This document shows, piece after piece, positions 17,276 to 26,038 of a stretch of 36,126 nt of DNA. Position 1 is the first letter of the stretch. Each line of letters opens with the position of its first letter. Position numbers and translations under genes: made by a program. Source of the stretch: Caulobacteraceae bacterium (GTDB lineage Bacteria; Pseudomonadota; Alphaproteobacteria; Caulobacterales; Caulobacteraceae); the NCBI GenBank assembly GCA_025352165.1, contig JANXTX010000386.1, positions 1 to 36,126 on the forward strand, given 5' to 3'. The notes under the pieces are model-generated. The model did no database searches. It was given only the letters and a program-made list of their open reading frames with translations, and was not told the origin of the DNA.

Positions 17276-18676
17276 ATGGTGACACTCGCCATTGTAGGGC
17301 GCCCCAACGTCGGTAAGTCGACATTGTTCAACAGGCTGGCCGGGCGGCAGTTGGCGATTGTCGACGATCGACCGGGTGTTACCAGGGACCGAAGGTTCGG
17401 GACGGGGAGGCTGGGCGACCTCGACGTCAACCTGATTGACACTGCCGGCTTTGAGGATGTTGCCGACGAGAGTCTCGAGGCGCGAATGCGCCGCCAGACC
17501 GAGATGGCGGTCGTGCAGGCAGATTTAATCCTGTTTGTCATTGATGCGCGTGAGGGGGTGGTTCCCCTTGACGAGTTATTCGCGACGGTATTGCGCCGTG
17601 CCGGCAAGCCAGTGATCCTGGTCGCCAATAAGACCGAGGGGCGTGCTGGCGACGCCGGTGCTCTTGAGGCCTACAATCTGGGCTTTGGAGAGCCCGTCTC
17701 AATATCGGCGGTGCATGGGGAAGGGCTCAGTGACCTATTTGTGGCCGTCGTGGCGAATGCGCCCCTCGCCGAGGAGGACGATGAAGAGTCCAAGTCGGGC
17801 GACAAGCCGGTAAGGCTGGCGATCGTAGGGCGTCCCAATGCAGGTAAATCTACCCTCATCAATCGCTTGGTCGGTGAGGACAGGCTGCTTACTGGTCCCG
17901 AGGCAGGTATCACCCGCGACGCGGTCTCGGTCGATTGGACATGGGAGAATCGGCGGGTCCGGCTGGTGGATACGGCAGGGCTGCGCCGCAAGGCCCGCAT
18001 CGACGAGAAGCTCGAAAAGCTCTCAACTCAGGACACCATCCGGGCTATTACCTTTGCCGAAGTCGTTGTCCTCGTGATGGACGCGACACACCCGTTCGAA
18101 ACGCAGGATCTCCAGATCGCCGATCTGGTGGAGCGGGAGGGCAGGGCGCTGGTGTTCGTGCTTGCGAAGTGGGATCTGATCGAAGACCCCGGGACCCGTC
18201 TCAAGGAATTCATCGAACATGCCGACCGCATGCTGCCGCAACTCCGTGGCGCACAGGTTGTCCATCTCTCGGCGGAAACGGGCCGGGGCCTTGATCGTCT
18301 GATGCCTGCGGTGATCAAGGCCCACGAGGACTGGTCTACCAAGATCAAGACGCGTGATTTGAACGATTGGCTCAAGCTTGCCGTTGAGCGGCACCCGCCT
18401 CCCGCTGTTGACGGCCGTCGGGTGAAGCCGAAATACATGGCGCAGACAAAGGCCAGGCCGCCGACGTTCGTGCTGTTCGCCAGTCGAGCTGACAAGTTGC
18501 CCGATGCCTATCGCCGCTACCTGACAAACTCACTGCGTCAGAGTTTTGATCTTCCCGGCACACCGATACGCATTTCCGTGAAGTCTGGGGCTAATCCCTA
18601 CGCGACTGAGGGAAGCGATGATCCCATCAAGGTATTCCAGGCAAGGCGGCGGCGCGCGAGGCTTGCCAATCCTTGA
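17276..18676 (+). CDS. der: Ribosome assembly GTPase Der (EngA)
   Basis: The 466-residue protein has the tandem GTPase domains unique to Der. The first opens with GRPNVGKST at residues 8-16 and carries DTAGFED. The second opens with GRPNAGKST near residue 185 and carries [13 protein letters not shown]-terminal KH-like domain follows, with [22 protein letters not shown]. Der acts in maturation of the 50S ribosomal subunit and is essential in most bacteria. It starts 14 bases after bamB. Its last 50 bases overlap the 3' end of the convergent SDR gene. Assignment is certain. Confidence 0.98.
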   Translation: MVTLAIVGRPNVGKSTLFNRLAGRQLAIVDDRPGVTRDRRFGTGRLGDLDVNLIDTAGFEDVADESLEARMRRQTEMAVVQADLILFVIDAREGVVPLDELFATVLRRAGKPVILVANKTEGRAGDAGALEAYNLGFGEPVSISAVHGEGLSDLFVAVVANAPLAEEDDEESKSGDKPVRLAIVGRPNAGKSTLINRLVGEDRLLTGPEAGITRDAVSVDWTWENRRVRLVDTAGLRRKARIDEKLEKLSTQDTIRAITFAEVVVLVMDATHPFETQDLQIADLVEREGRALVFVLAKWDLIEDPGTRLKEFIEHADRMLPQLRGAQVVHLSAETGRGLDRLMPAVIKAHEDWSTKIKTRDLNDWLKLAVERHPPPAVDGRRVKPKYMAQTKARPPTFVLFASRADKLPDAYRRYLTNSLRQSFDLPGTPIRISVKSGANPYATEGSDDPIKVFQARRRRARLANP

Positions 18677-19391
18677 ACAGCACCGCCTGAGTGGGTGGTC
18701 CGGGGGCAGCTGAATGCGCCAGTTCTACGATCAGCGGGCCAATCTCCACTGGGTCAGGCAAGGTAGCAGGGTCCTCGCCAGGGTAGGCCTGTTCACGCAT
18801 CTTCGTGCGCATCTGGCCTGGGTCAAGAATGATTGCCCTGAGCGGCGTACTGTCGACCTCATCGGCCCAGCAACGAACAAGGGCGTCCATTCCGGCCTTC
18901 GTTGCCGCATACGCGCCCCAGAATGCTTTTGGCCGCACCACGCGGCCCGAGGTCAGGAATATCGCTCTCCCGGCATCGCTGGCCTTCAACAACGGTTCCA
19001 GAGAACGGATGAGCCGGTAGACGCAGGTCAGGTTGGTGGCGACGACCTTGTCCCACAGATCGGTTGGAATGTGGCCGACGGGCCGAAGTCCGCCGAGCAT
19101 CGCGGCGGAGTGCACCAGAATATCGAGGCGGCGATGTCGGTTGAAAATTTCTCCGCCCAATTGGTCGATACCGACGCCGTTCGTCAGGTCCATCGGAACC
19201 AGCGTGGCGCGCGAGCCGCCGCCGGCGATGATCGCATCATCAAGATCTTCCAGCGCACCCTGAGTGCGGCCTACCGCGATGACCTGCGCGCCGGCGGAGG
19301 CCAAAGCCAATGCGGCCGCTCGTCCTATGCCTCGGGTCGCGCCGGTCACAAGCGCAACGCGATTTTCCAGCGGTTTTGCACTCATCGTCAT
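18627..19391 (-). CDS. Short-chain dehydrogenase/reductase (SDR)
   Basis: The 254-residue protein is a classical [11 protein letters not shown] cofactor loop at residues 16-23, N120, and the catalytic S148, Y161 and K165 (YAATK). The loop normally NNAG reads HSAA. It is an NAD(P)-dependent oxidoreductase of unknown substrate. It begins 3 bases after the BASS transporter stop and is the last gene of the radA-cvpA-purF transcription unit. An SDR close to purF is, from memory, common in alphaproteobacteria. Its 3' end overlaps der tail to tail by 50 bases. Confidence 0.88.
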   Translation of the reverse strand: MTMSAKPLENRVALVTGATRGIGRAAALALASAGAQVIAVGRTQGALEDLDDAIIAGGGSRATLVPMDLTNGVGIDQLGGEIFNRHRRLDILVHSAAMLGGLRPVGHIPTDLWDKVVATNLTCVYRLIRSLEPLLKASDAGRAIFLTSGRVVRPKAFWGAYAATKAGMDALVRCWADEVDSTPLRAIILDPGQMRTKMREQAYPGEDPATLPDPVEIGPLIVELAHSAAPGPPTQAVLFKDWQASRAAALPGIP

Positions 19392-19394
19392 GCG

Positions 19395-20378
19395 TCAGGC
19401 CTTTGCCTGGGAACGCGCCGCATAGCGCTGGGAAATCACCGCACAGGCCATCAGCTGAATCTGGTGGAACATCATCAGGGGGAGCACCATCAGGCCGACT
19501 GCCGCGGGAGGAAACAGGATGCCCGCCATTGGAACGCCGGAAGCCAAACTTTTTTTCGAGCCGCAAAAGACGATCGTGATCTCGTCGGCCTTGTCAAATC
19601 CGCACCCACGCGCCGCAGCCACGGAGGCTATGAGAACAAAGACCAGGACCGCACCGCATATTGCCGCCAGTAAAATGATCTGTGTGACCGAGACCTGCCG
19701 CCATATACCTTCGACCACCGCGGCGCTGAAGGCCCCATAGACCACCAGCAGGATGGAACCGCGGTCGACCAGACCGACAACCCTTCCGTGCCTCGCCAAC
19801 CAGCCGCCAATCCAGCGCCTCGCGGCCTGGCCCGCTATGAAGGGTAGCAGGAGCTGGACCACCACGGCTTCGAGTTCATGCGCCGAGAAGCCGCTGCCAC
19901 GCGCACCCATCAGCAGAGTAAGGATGGGGGGCGTGAGGAAGATACCCAACAAGTTTGAAAGCGAGGCCGCGCAGACAGCGGCCGCGACATTTCCTCGGGC
20001 GACCGCTGTAAACGCGATCGAAGACTGCACCGTAGAGGGCAGGCAGCAAAGGAATAGAACGCCCGCCGCAAGATTTTGCGGCAGGATCGTCACTGGCAAT
20101 CGCCCGACAGCCAGCCCGATCAGTGGAAAAAGTAGAAAGGTGAGCGCCAGAACGATCAAATGCAGGCGCCAGTGTGTCAGTCCACCAAGAACTGCCTCCC
20201 GCGAGAGTTTTGCTCCATGCAGAAAGAACAGCAGCGCGATGGCCGCCTTGGTCAGCAGTGAGAAGTCCATCGCCGCCTGCCCGCGTACGGGTACAAGACT
20301 GGCGAGCAGCACCATGCCGAGAATAGCGAGAATATAGGGGTCGGGAGCCAGGCGTCGAAACCTGGAAAAGTCAGGCAT
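19395..20378 (-). CDS. Bile acid:sodium symporter (BASS) family transporter
   Basis: Taken as 327 residues from the ATG at 20378; a TTG two codons upstream (20384) is the alternative. About ten hydrophobic segments are visible. The block VLFLCCLPSTVQSSIAFTAVA followed by GNVAAAVCAASLSNLLGIFL is typical of the SBF-like branch (YfeH-like), with the crossed-helix Ser/Asn residues expected near the sodium sites. Substrates of this bacterial branch are mostly unknown; organic anions are likely. It overlaps the end of purF by 8 bases and is followed by the SDR. I see nothing that ties it to purine metabolism beyond cotranscription. Confidence 0.85.
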   Translation of the reverse strand: MPDFSRFRRLAPDPYILAILGMVLLASLVPVRGQAAMDFSLLTKAAIALLFFLHGAKLSREAVLGGLTHWRLHLIVLALTFLLFPLIGLAVGRLPVTILPQNLAAGVLFLCCLPSTVQSSIAFTAVARGNVAAAVCAASLSNLLGIFLTPPILTLLMGARGSGFSAHELEAVVVQLLLPFIAGQAARRWIGGWLARHGRVVGLVDRGSILLVVYGAFSAAVVEGIWRQVSVTQIILLAAICGAVLVFVLIASVAAARGCGFDKADEITIVFCGSKKSLASGVPMAGILFPPAAVGLMVLPLMMFHQIQLMACAVISQRYAARSQAKA

Positions 20379-21825
20379 CCACAAGGAACGACAATTGCCG
20401 TTCTATGCTCGCATCCAGCCCCTCGGCAATCTCGCGATCCAAAAGTCGGGTCGGGTAGTCGCCGGTGAAGTAGTGGTCGGTAAACTGCGGGTTGTGAGGA
20501 TCGCGAGCGCCTGCACCCATTGCCCAGTACAGTCCTTCCACGGAAAGGAAGTCGAGACTGTCCACTTCCAACAGGCGCGCCATCTCGGGCAACGTGCGGT
20601 TGGCGGCCAACAGGTGGGCGCGATCAGGCATATCGATACCGTAGAAGTCAGGCCACTTTAGCGGCGGTGACGCTGAACGCAGGTGGACCTCGGTTGCGCC
20701 GGCTTCCCTCACCATCCGGACGACACGCACTGAGTTGGTGCCCCGTACAATCGAGTCGTCGATCAACATCACCCGCTTGCCTGCCAGGACCGCATGGTTC
20801 GGGCTGAGTTTCATCCGCACGCTCAGCTCGCGTGCGTCCTGAGTTGGCTGAATGAACGTGCGACCAACATAGTGATTGCGGATGATTCCCATCTCGAATG
20901 GGATTCCGCTCTCCTGAGCATAACCGAGCGCGGCCGGGACGCCCGAGTCAGGAACCGGCACGACCACATCGACCGGACGTCCGCTTTCCTGCGCCAGCCG
21001 TCGTCCCAGTCGTTTGCGAACATCGTACACGGAGCGCCCATTCACGACACTGTCCGGCATCGCAAAATAGACATATTCGAACACGCATGGGCGCGCGCGG
21101 GCGGCTGGAAATGGTCGCACCGACTCGACGCCCTCGTCGGAAACAATGATCATCTCACCATGTTCGACGTCGCGGACGAAGCGGGCGCCGACCATGTTCA
21201 ACGCCCGGGTTTCAGACGCAAAGACCGCCTTGCCATTGAGTTCGCCAAGCACGAGCGGGCGGATGCCCAGCGGATCGCGTACGCCGATAAGCTTCTTGTT
21301 GGTAAGGGCCACGAGCGCATACCCACCCTCGACCTGACTAAGCGCATCAATAAATTTTTCGACCAGACGGCTTTTGCGTGATCGTGCGATCAGGTGCAGA
21401 ATCACCTCGGAGTCCGAGGTTGACTGGAAGATCGCGCCGTCAGCCACGAGTTGCTCTCGGACCGTCATAAAATTGGTCAGATTGCCGTTATGCGCGATGG
21501 CGATACCGCCTGCCCGCAGGTCGGCGAACATCGGTTGTCCGTTGCGAAGGAAACTTCCGCCGGCTGTGGAGTACCGCGTATGTCCAATCGCCGATGATCC
21601 AGGCAGCCGCTTTGTCAAGTCTCCGCCCGAAAAGGCTTCGGCTACATGGCCCAGGTGCCGCTCGGTGTGAAAACCATGTCCATCGAATGCGGCGATGCCG
21701 CAGGCTTCTTGCCCGCGATGTTGCAGGGCGTGCAGGCCGAGGGCGACCGTGCCGGCCGCATCGGGTGTTCCGAATACGCCGAACACGCCGCACTCGAGTC
21801 TCAGCTGGTCATCGTCGGGCGTCAC
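20371..21825 (-). CDS. purF: Amidophosphoribosyltransferase
   Basis: The 484-residue enzyme makes 5-phosphoribosylamine from PRPP and glutamine, the first committed step of purine synthesis. C12 in LECGVFGVFG is the glutaminase nucleophile, so an 11-residue propeptide is expected to be removed. The PRPP loop reads MLIDDSIVRGTNS. The C-terminal segment reads DHYFTGDYPT, without the cysteines that bind the Fe-S cluster in the Bacillus-type enzyme. The GTG start at 21825 overlaps the cvpA stop (GTGA). Assignment is certain. Confidence 0.97.
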   Translation of the reverse strand: MTPDDDQLRLECGVFGVFGTPDAAGTVALGLHALQHRGQEACGIAAFDGHGFHTERHLGHVAEAFSGGDLTKRLPGSSAIGHTRYSTAGGSFLRNGQPMFADLRAGGIAIAHNGNLTNFMTVREQLVADGAIFQSTSDSEVILHLIARSRKSRLVEKFIDALSQVEGGYALVALTNKKLIGVRDPLGIRPLVLGELNGKAVFASETRALNMVGARFVRDVEHGEMIIVSDEGVESVRPFPAARARPCVFEYVYFAMPDSVVNGRSVYDVRKRLGRRLAQESGRPVDVVVPVPDSGVPAALGYAQESGIPFEMGIIRNHYVGRTFIQPTQDARELSVRMKLSPNHAVLAGKRVMLIDDSIVRGTNSVRVVRMVREAGATEVHLRSASPPLKWPDFYGIDMPDRAHLLAANRTLPEMARLLEVDSLDFLSVEGLYWAMGAGARDPHNPQFTDHYFTGDYPTRLLDREIAEGLDASIERQLSFLVDA

Positions 21826-22469
21826 CGTGATTTCTCCACCAGAACGTCGAGCGCCTTGCGTTGCGCGGTACTATAGCCGGAGTCGCGCTTCGGTGGCGAC
21901 GCCGCTTCTGAATCACTGGTCGACCGATCATCGCTGTTTAGTGTCGTGTCGAGGACTGCGTTGGCGATCGGCGGCGCTACCTGACCGGCAAGCTTCCACC
22001 CTTGCGGGGCGAACACCCGCAATAAGGCTCCTGACGCATCGGCAAGTGGGTAAAGCTTGGCTTTGGTGATCCATTCGGGCACTCGCGCCGCAGGTGTTGC
22101 CGCATCGATAAGCAGGACAAGGCCACCAATCACCACCAGGCCGCGAGCCAGGCCGAGGGCCAGCCCCAGCGTCCTGTCCAGTCCGGACAATCCGGTCCGC
22201 TGGACGCCACGCGTGAGTGCGCCGCCAATCAGTCGCAAAATGATGTAAACCGCCACGAAGAGTATCAGCAGGGCGGCGATATTCGCCATCCATGGCGTCG
22301 CTATCGCATGCCGGGCGATAGGGCCGGTAAATCTTAGACCTACGACGGCTATGATTGCGGCCAGCACAAACGCCACCGCCGTTGTCACCTCACGCGTGGC
22401 GCCTCGCAGAAATCCCATAAGTGCCGAGGCCGCCAGCACCAGACCGGCAATCAGGTCGAAGAGCGTCAT
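21822..22469 (-). CDS. cvpA: CvpA family inner-membrane protein
   Basis: The 215-residue protein has four membrane helices (first near residues 5-22) with the family pattern GFLRGATREV after helix 1 and the Gly-rich LDRTLGLALGLARGLVVIGG before helix 4. A polar cytosolic or periplasmic tail of about 60 residues follows, rich in Ser/Asp. CvpA-type proteins are linked to envelope stress tolerance and colicin V export; the molecular role is unsettled. It is placed between radA (7 bases) and purF (4-base overlap), the usual alphaproteobacterial order. Firm at family level. Confidence 0.92.
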   Translation of the reverse strand: MTLFDLIAGLVLAASALMGFLRGATREVTTAVAFVLAAIIAVVGLRFTGPIARHAIATPWMANIAALLILFVAVYIILRLIGGALTRGVQRTGLSGLDRTLGLALGLARGLVVIGGLVLLIDAATPAARVPEWITKAKLYPLADASGALLRVFAPQGWKLAGQVAPPIANAVLDTTLNSDDRSTSDSEAASPPKRDSGYSTAQRKALDVLVEKSR

Positions 22470-22476
22470 CGGCGGT

Positions 22477-23844
22477 TCATGTCCAAGGCTGATCGCCTAT
22501 GCGCGCGACCGCGTCGCTCAGTCGCGAAACATTGGCCACCGAAATGCCGGAGACAATATCAGCGTTGGAAGGGGCCAACGCTCGGCTGAATCCGAGCTTT
22601 GCCGCCTCCTTCAGTCGCATTTCAGATCGACTCACCGGCCGGACATCTCCTGAGAGGCTGATTTCGCCAAACACTACACAATCCTGCGGGAGCGCAACGT
22701 CGAGCACCGATGAAGCAAGCGCCGCGGCTGCCGCCAAATCCGATGCCGGTTCACTGATCCTCAAGCCGCCCGCAACATTCAGATAGACATCGCGGCCACC
22801 AAAACCAAGCCCACAGCGGGCTTCAAGTACCGCGAGAACCATCGCCAATCGACCACTGTCCCAGCCAACCACCGCTCGCCTTGGCGTACCGTACACGGAC
22901 GGTGCGACCAATGCCTGAAATTCCACGAGAACGGGCCGTGATCCTTCGATGCCTGCGAATACCGCCGCCCCCGCTGCGCGTTGGCCGCCTTCGTTGAGGA
23001 ACAGGGCAGAGGGATTACGGACCTCGGCGAGGCCTGCATCCCCCATTTCAAAGACGCCGATCTCGTCGGTGGCGCCAAAACGGTTCTTGGTTCCCCTCAG
23101 GATGCGGAACGGGTACCCCCTTTCTCCCTCGAAGGAGAATACGGCATCTACCATATGCTCGACCATCTTTGGGCCGGCGATCTGGCCGTCCTTGGTCACG
23201 TGGCCAACCAGGATCACGGTCATCCCGCGTTGTTTCGCAAGGCGTACGAGTTCGCCCGCACACGCGCGTACCTGAGTGACCGAGCCTGGACCGGCTTCAT
23301 GCGCATCGCTCCAGAGAGTCTGGATCGAATCGATGATCACAAGATCAAATTGTTCACGCTTGAGCGCTTCGACTACGGCTCGCAATGCGGTCTCGGCGCC
23401 GAGCTTCACCGAGGCGTCCGCAAGTCCCATACGGTGGGCGCGTTCCCTGATCTGTTCGACGGCTTCTTCACCTGAGACATAGGCGCAGGAGGCGCCTCGT
23501 CGCGCCGCCGAGGCGCACACTTGCAGCAATAGTGTGGATTTGCCGACTCCGGGGTCGCCGGCAACAAGGATGGCCGAGCCAGGAACTATGCCTCCGCCGC
23601 AGACACGATCGAACTCCGCCAATCCCGTGGTCAGTCGTTTTGGCGGCGGGGAGAGATTCTCGAGGCCCTCGAAAACCAGTCCCCGCGCCTTCGCCCCTCG
23701 GGTTGGCGACAGCGCGCCGGGAGGACGGGAGACGACTTCTTCCGCGAGGCTGTTCCACGCACCGCAGGCCGGACACTGGCCGGCCCACTTTGGGTGGACG
23801 GCGCCACAGGACTGGCAGGCATAGATCGCGCCGTCGCGGGCCAT
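22477..23844 (-). CDS. radA: DNA repair protein RadA
   Basis: The 455-residue protein has the N-terminal zinc finger C10-X2-C13...C24-X2-C27, a RecA-like ATPase with Walker A GDPGVGKST (96-104), the RadA-specific KNRFG motif (TKNRFGATDEIG), and a C-terminal Lon-like domain. It promotes branch migration and processing of recombination intermediates. It is the first gene of the radA-cvpA-purF unit. The alr gene that lies between dnaB and radA in some relatives is not here; the 117-base gap to dnaB is non-coding as far as I can see. Assignment is certain. Confidence 0.97.
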   Translation of the reverse strand: MARDGAIYACQSCGAVHPKWAGQCPACGAWNSLAEEVVSRPPGALSPTRGAKARGLVFEGLENLSPPPKRLTTGLAEFDRVCGGGIVPGSAILVAGDPGVGKSTLLLQVCASAARRGASCAYVSGEEAVEQIRERAHRMGLADASVKLGAETALRAVVEALKREQFDLVIIDSIQTLWSDAHEAGPGSVTQVRACAGELVRLAKQRGMTVILVGHVTKDGQIAGPKMVEHMVDAVFSFEGERGYPFRILRGTKNRFGATDEIGVFEMGDAGLAEVRNPSALFLNEGGQRAAGAAVFAGIEGSRPVLVEFQALVAPSVYGTPRRAVVGWDSGRLAMVLAVLEARCGLGFGGRDVYLNVAGGLRISEPASDLAAAAALASSVLDVALPQDCVVFGEISLSGDVRPVSRSEMRLKEAAKLGFSRALAPSNADIVSGISVANVSRLSDAVARIGDQPWT

Positions 23845-23961
23845 GTGTCTCCGATTCGAAACCGATAAAATAGCTTACCCCAAACAAGGCATGCGACGCT
23901 GTGTCTAACGCAATTGCAATGTTACCATCTGGCCGTGTCCGTTGACTAAGAGCAAAAAGCC

Positions 23962-25449
23962 TCAGCGGATATCGAAACGGCTTTCACGAGCCAAATTGCT
24001 GAATTTAGTCAGATCTTCATTGTAGTGCAGGCGTACAGTGCCGATCGGGCCGTGACGTTGTTTGCCGATGATTACTTCGGCCAGATTGCGAATTGGGTCG
24101 AGTTTTTCCTGCCACGCCAAGTGTTCGGTGGTGCCTTCCTTCGGCTCGATACGGCTCATATAGTAGGCTTCCCGGTAGATGAACATCACCACGTCGGCAT
24201 CTTGCTCGATCGATCCTGACTCTCTCAAATCGGAGAGCTGTGGTTTTTTGTCCTCACGATTTTCAACCTGGCGGGAGAGCTGCGCCGCCGCGATAATTGG
24301 CACCGACAATTCCTTTGCCAGCGATTTCAGCCCCTGGGTGATCTGACTCACTTCCTGGACCCGGTTGTCGACCCGCCCGTCGCCGGCGGTGACCAACTGC
24401 AGATAGTCGACGACAATCAGTTCAAGGCCGACTGTCCGCTTCAGGCGGCGCGATCTCGCTGCAAGCTTTGCAATCGAGATGCCGCCGGTGGGATCAATGT
24501 AAAGTGGCGCCTCGCTCAACTCCTGCGCGGCATCACGAATACGACCATATTCGCTGGCCGAAATCTCACCTTTGCGAATTTTGTCCGAGGGTACTTCCGT
24601 AGCTTCGGCAAGCAATCGCATTCCTAGCTGTTCAGCGGACATTTCCAGCGAGAAGAAGGCGACCACCCCGCCGTTCACCGTTTTGCGGGTCCCATCTGGC
24701 TGTGGTTCCCATGCGTACCGCTTGGCAACATTGAACGCGATATTGGCTGCAAGCGATGTCTTGCCCATGGAAGGTCGGGCCGCCAGGATGATCAGGTCGG
24801 AGGGGTGCAGGCCGCCAAGTTTCTGGTCGAGATCGGCGAGTCCTGTCGAAAGTCCTGAAAGCCCCCCTTCGCGGCTGTAAGCCTCGGCCGCCATTTCGAC
24901 CGCGCCGGCAAGCGCATCGCGGAACTCCACAAGGCCGCCGTTGACCGCCCCTGTCTCCGCAAGCGAATAGAGTTGTTGCTCGGCCGCCTCGATCTGCTGA
25001 GGACCGCTCATCTCCGGGTCGCCGGCCTGGGCCATCGAGGCTATGTCGCCACCGATTCGGATGAGGTCACGCCTCAGCGCCAGATCGTAGATGACCCGCC
25101 CATAGTCTGGCGCGTTCGCCGCGGGGGGCGCGCGGTCGACCATATCGGCGAGGTAGCGTACGCCACCGAGATCCTCGAACGCTGGGTCGCGTTGAAACTG
25201 CTCCGCCAAAAGGATGGGCTCTGCAAGCTGTCCGCGGCGTATGTGGCTTTGGATCGCCTCATACAGCCGGCCATGAAAAGGCTCAAAGAAGTGCCGCCCG
25301 TGCAGATGGTCGGTCACCCTTTCAAAAGCGGCATTATCGTAAAGCAGTATGCCCAGAAGTGCTTGCTCGGCCTCGATATTGGCCGGCGCGTGCGTGGCTT
25401 CGATCGTGGGCGGCGATGGGCGCAGTTCATGGAGTGGAGCAAGGGCCAT
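23962..25449 (-). CDS. dnaB: Replicative DNA helicase DnaB
   Basis: Taken as 495 residues from the ATG at 25449 (MALAPLHELRPSPP), a typical alphaproteobacterial N-terminus; an in-frame ATG at 25497 adds 16 residues. The N-terminal domain opens NIEAEQALLGILLYDN. The RecA-type helicase domain shows Walker A ARPSMGKTSLA, VVDYLQLV, and QLSRQVENREDKKP. It is the hexameric 5'-3' helicase that opens the replication fork. In many relatives dnaB is near rplI; here about 4.7 kb of accessory genes separates them. Assignment is certain, start less so. Confidence 0.97.
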   Translation of the reverse strand: MALAPLHELRPSPPTIEATHAPANIEAEQALLGILLYDNAAFERVTDHLHGRHFFEPFHGRLYEAIQSHIRRGQLAEPILLAEQFQRDPAFEDLGGVRYLADMVDRAPPAANAPDYGRVIYDLALRRDLIRIGGDIASMAQAGDPEMSGPQQIEAAEQQLYSLAETGAVNGGLVEFRDALAGAVEMAAEAYSREGGLSGLSTGLADLDQKLGGLHPSDLIILAARPSMGKTSLAANIAFNVAKRYAWEPQPDGTRKTVNGGVVAFFSLEMSAEQLGMRLLAEATEVPSDKIRKGEISASEYGRIRDAAQELSEAPLYIDPTGGISIAKLAARSRRLKRTVGLELIVVDYLQLVTAGDGRVDNRVQEVSQITQGLKSLAKELSVPIIAAAQLSRQVENREDKKPQLSDLRESGSIEQDADVVMFIYREAYYMSRIEPKEGTTEHLAWQEKLDPIRNLAEVIIGKQRHGPIGTVRLHYNEDLTKFSNLARESRFDIR

Positions 25450-25704
25450 GCCGAACTCTAGCGCGATCGGCGTTCCACATGGTCCGGGTTTCCACATCGC
25501 CCACAGGAAAATCTTGGCCTGTGGATTGAGCGCCGAGCCTCACGCCTGATCTCTCAATTTCCCGGCCCCCGGGATTGGGGCGAACAGTGTGGACGCAAAA
25601 GGTGTTGTGTGGTCTGCTGGTTTGTCCGCGGTCGGGTTTGGGGTAGTAGTGGTCAGAGCCTGCCCTTTTTTCCCTGCTGAAGCGAAGTCTTGGAGGATCG
25701 AAAT

Positions 25705-26028
25705 ATGTCTAATTCAGGCAAACATAAAAATGCCAACCCGGTTGCATCCGTCAAGACTCCAATGCTCAACGAGCCTATATATTTGATAAACAACAACGGC
25801 GTATACTATATAACTCTGGGGGTATGGGAATACGATCCGACGAAGATCGAAACGGTGGAACAGCAGGAGGCTTACAATCTGGTTGCTGAGCACTTTAACC
25901 TTGCAAGTCAACATGGAACCAACCCAGCGGTTATATTGGAAATCGGTCAGCCGCCGACAATGACATCAACCACAAAGCCCCCGCAACCTGCGCAGGTGCC
26001 GACGAATCCGCCGTTGCCCAGGGACTGA
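25705..26028 (+). CDS. Candidate RiPP precursor peptide / small protein of a YcaO-TfuA operon
   Basis: The 107-residue protein has a strong start: ATG at 25705 with GGAGG 8 bases upstream (a TTG at 25690 is in frame but falls at that site). I do not recognise a family. The N-terminal 20 residues are polar and Lys/Asn-rich. Residues 24-45 look beta-forming (EPIYLINNNGVYYITLGV), and 50-70 look helical. The tail 83-107 is Thr- and Pro-rich (PPTMTSTTKPPQP, then VPTNPPLPRD). It contains no cysteine. The YcaO gene starts 10 bases after its stop, so it is the obvious candidate substrate, with a leader or recognition part at the N-terminus and a core at the C-terminus; this is inference. The 5' half is more AT-rich (around ATATATTTGATAAAC) than its surroundings, hinting at horizontal transfer. 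It could instead be a recognition or partner protein. Confidence 0.7.
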   Translation: MSNSGKHKNANPVASVKTPMLNEPIYLINNNGVYYITLGVWEYDPTKIETVEQQEAYNLVAEHFNLASQHGTNPAVILEIGQPPTMTSTTKPPQPAQVPTNPPLPRD

Positions 26029-26038
26029 AGGGACGCCC

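Noticed and set aside
18714-19673. A 319-codon plus-strand open frame over the SDR and BASS genes
   Set aside because: It lies antisense to two clear family members, its translation has no domain-like sequence, and it is open because of the high G+C third positions of the opposite strand.
20794-21381. A 195-codon plus-strand open frame inside purF
   Set aside because: Antisense to a certain purF with no recognisable motif; the same holds for similar frames inside radA, dnaB, the ThDP gene and the export genes.
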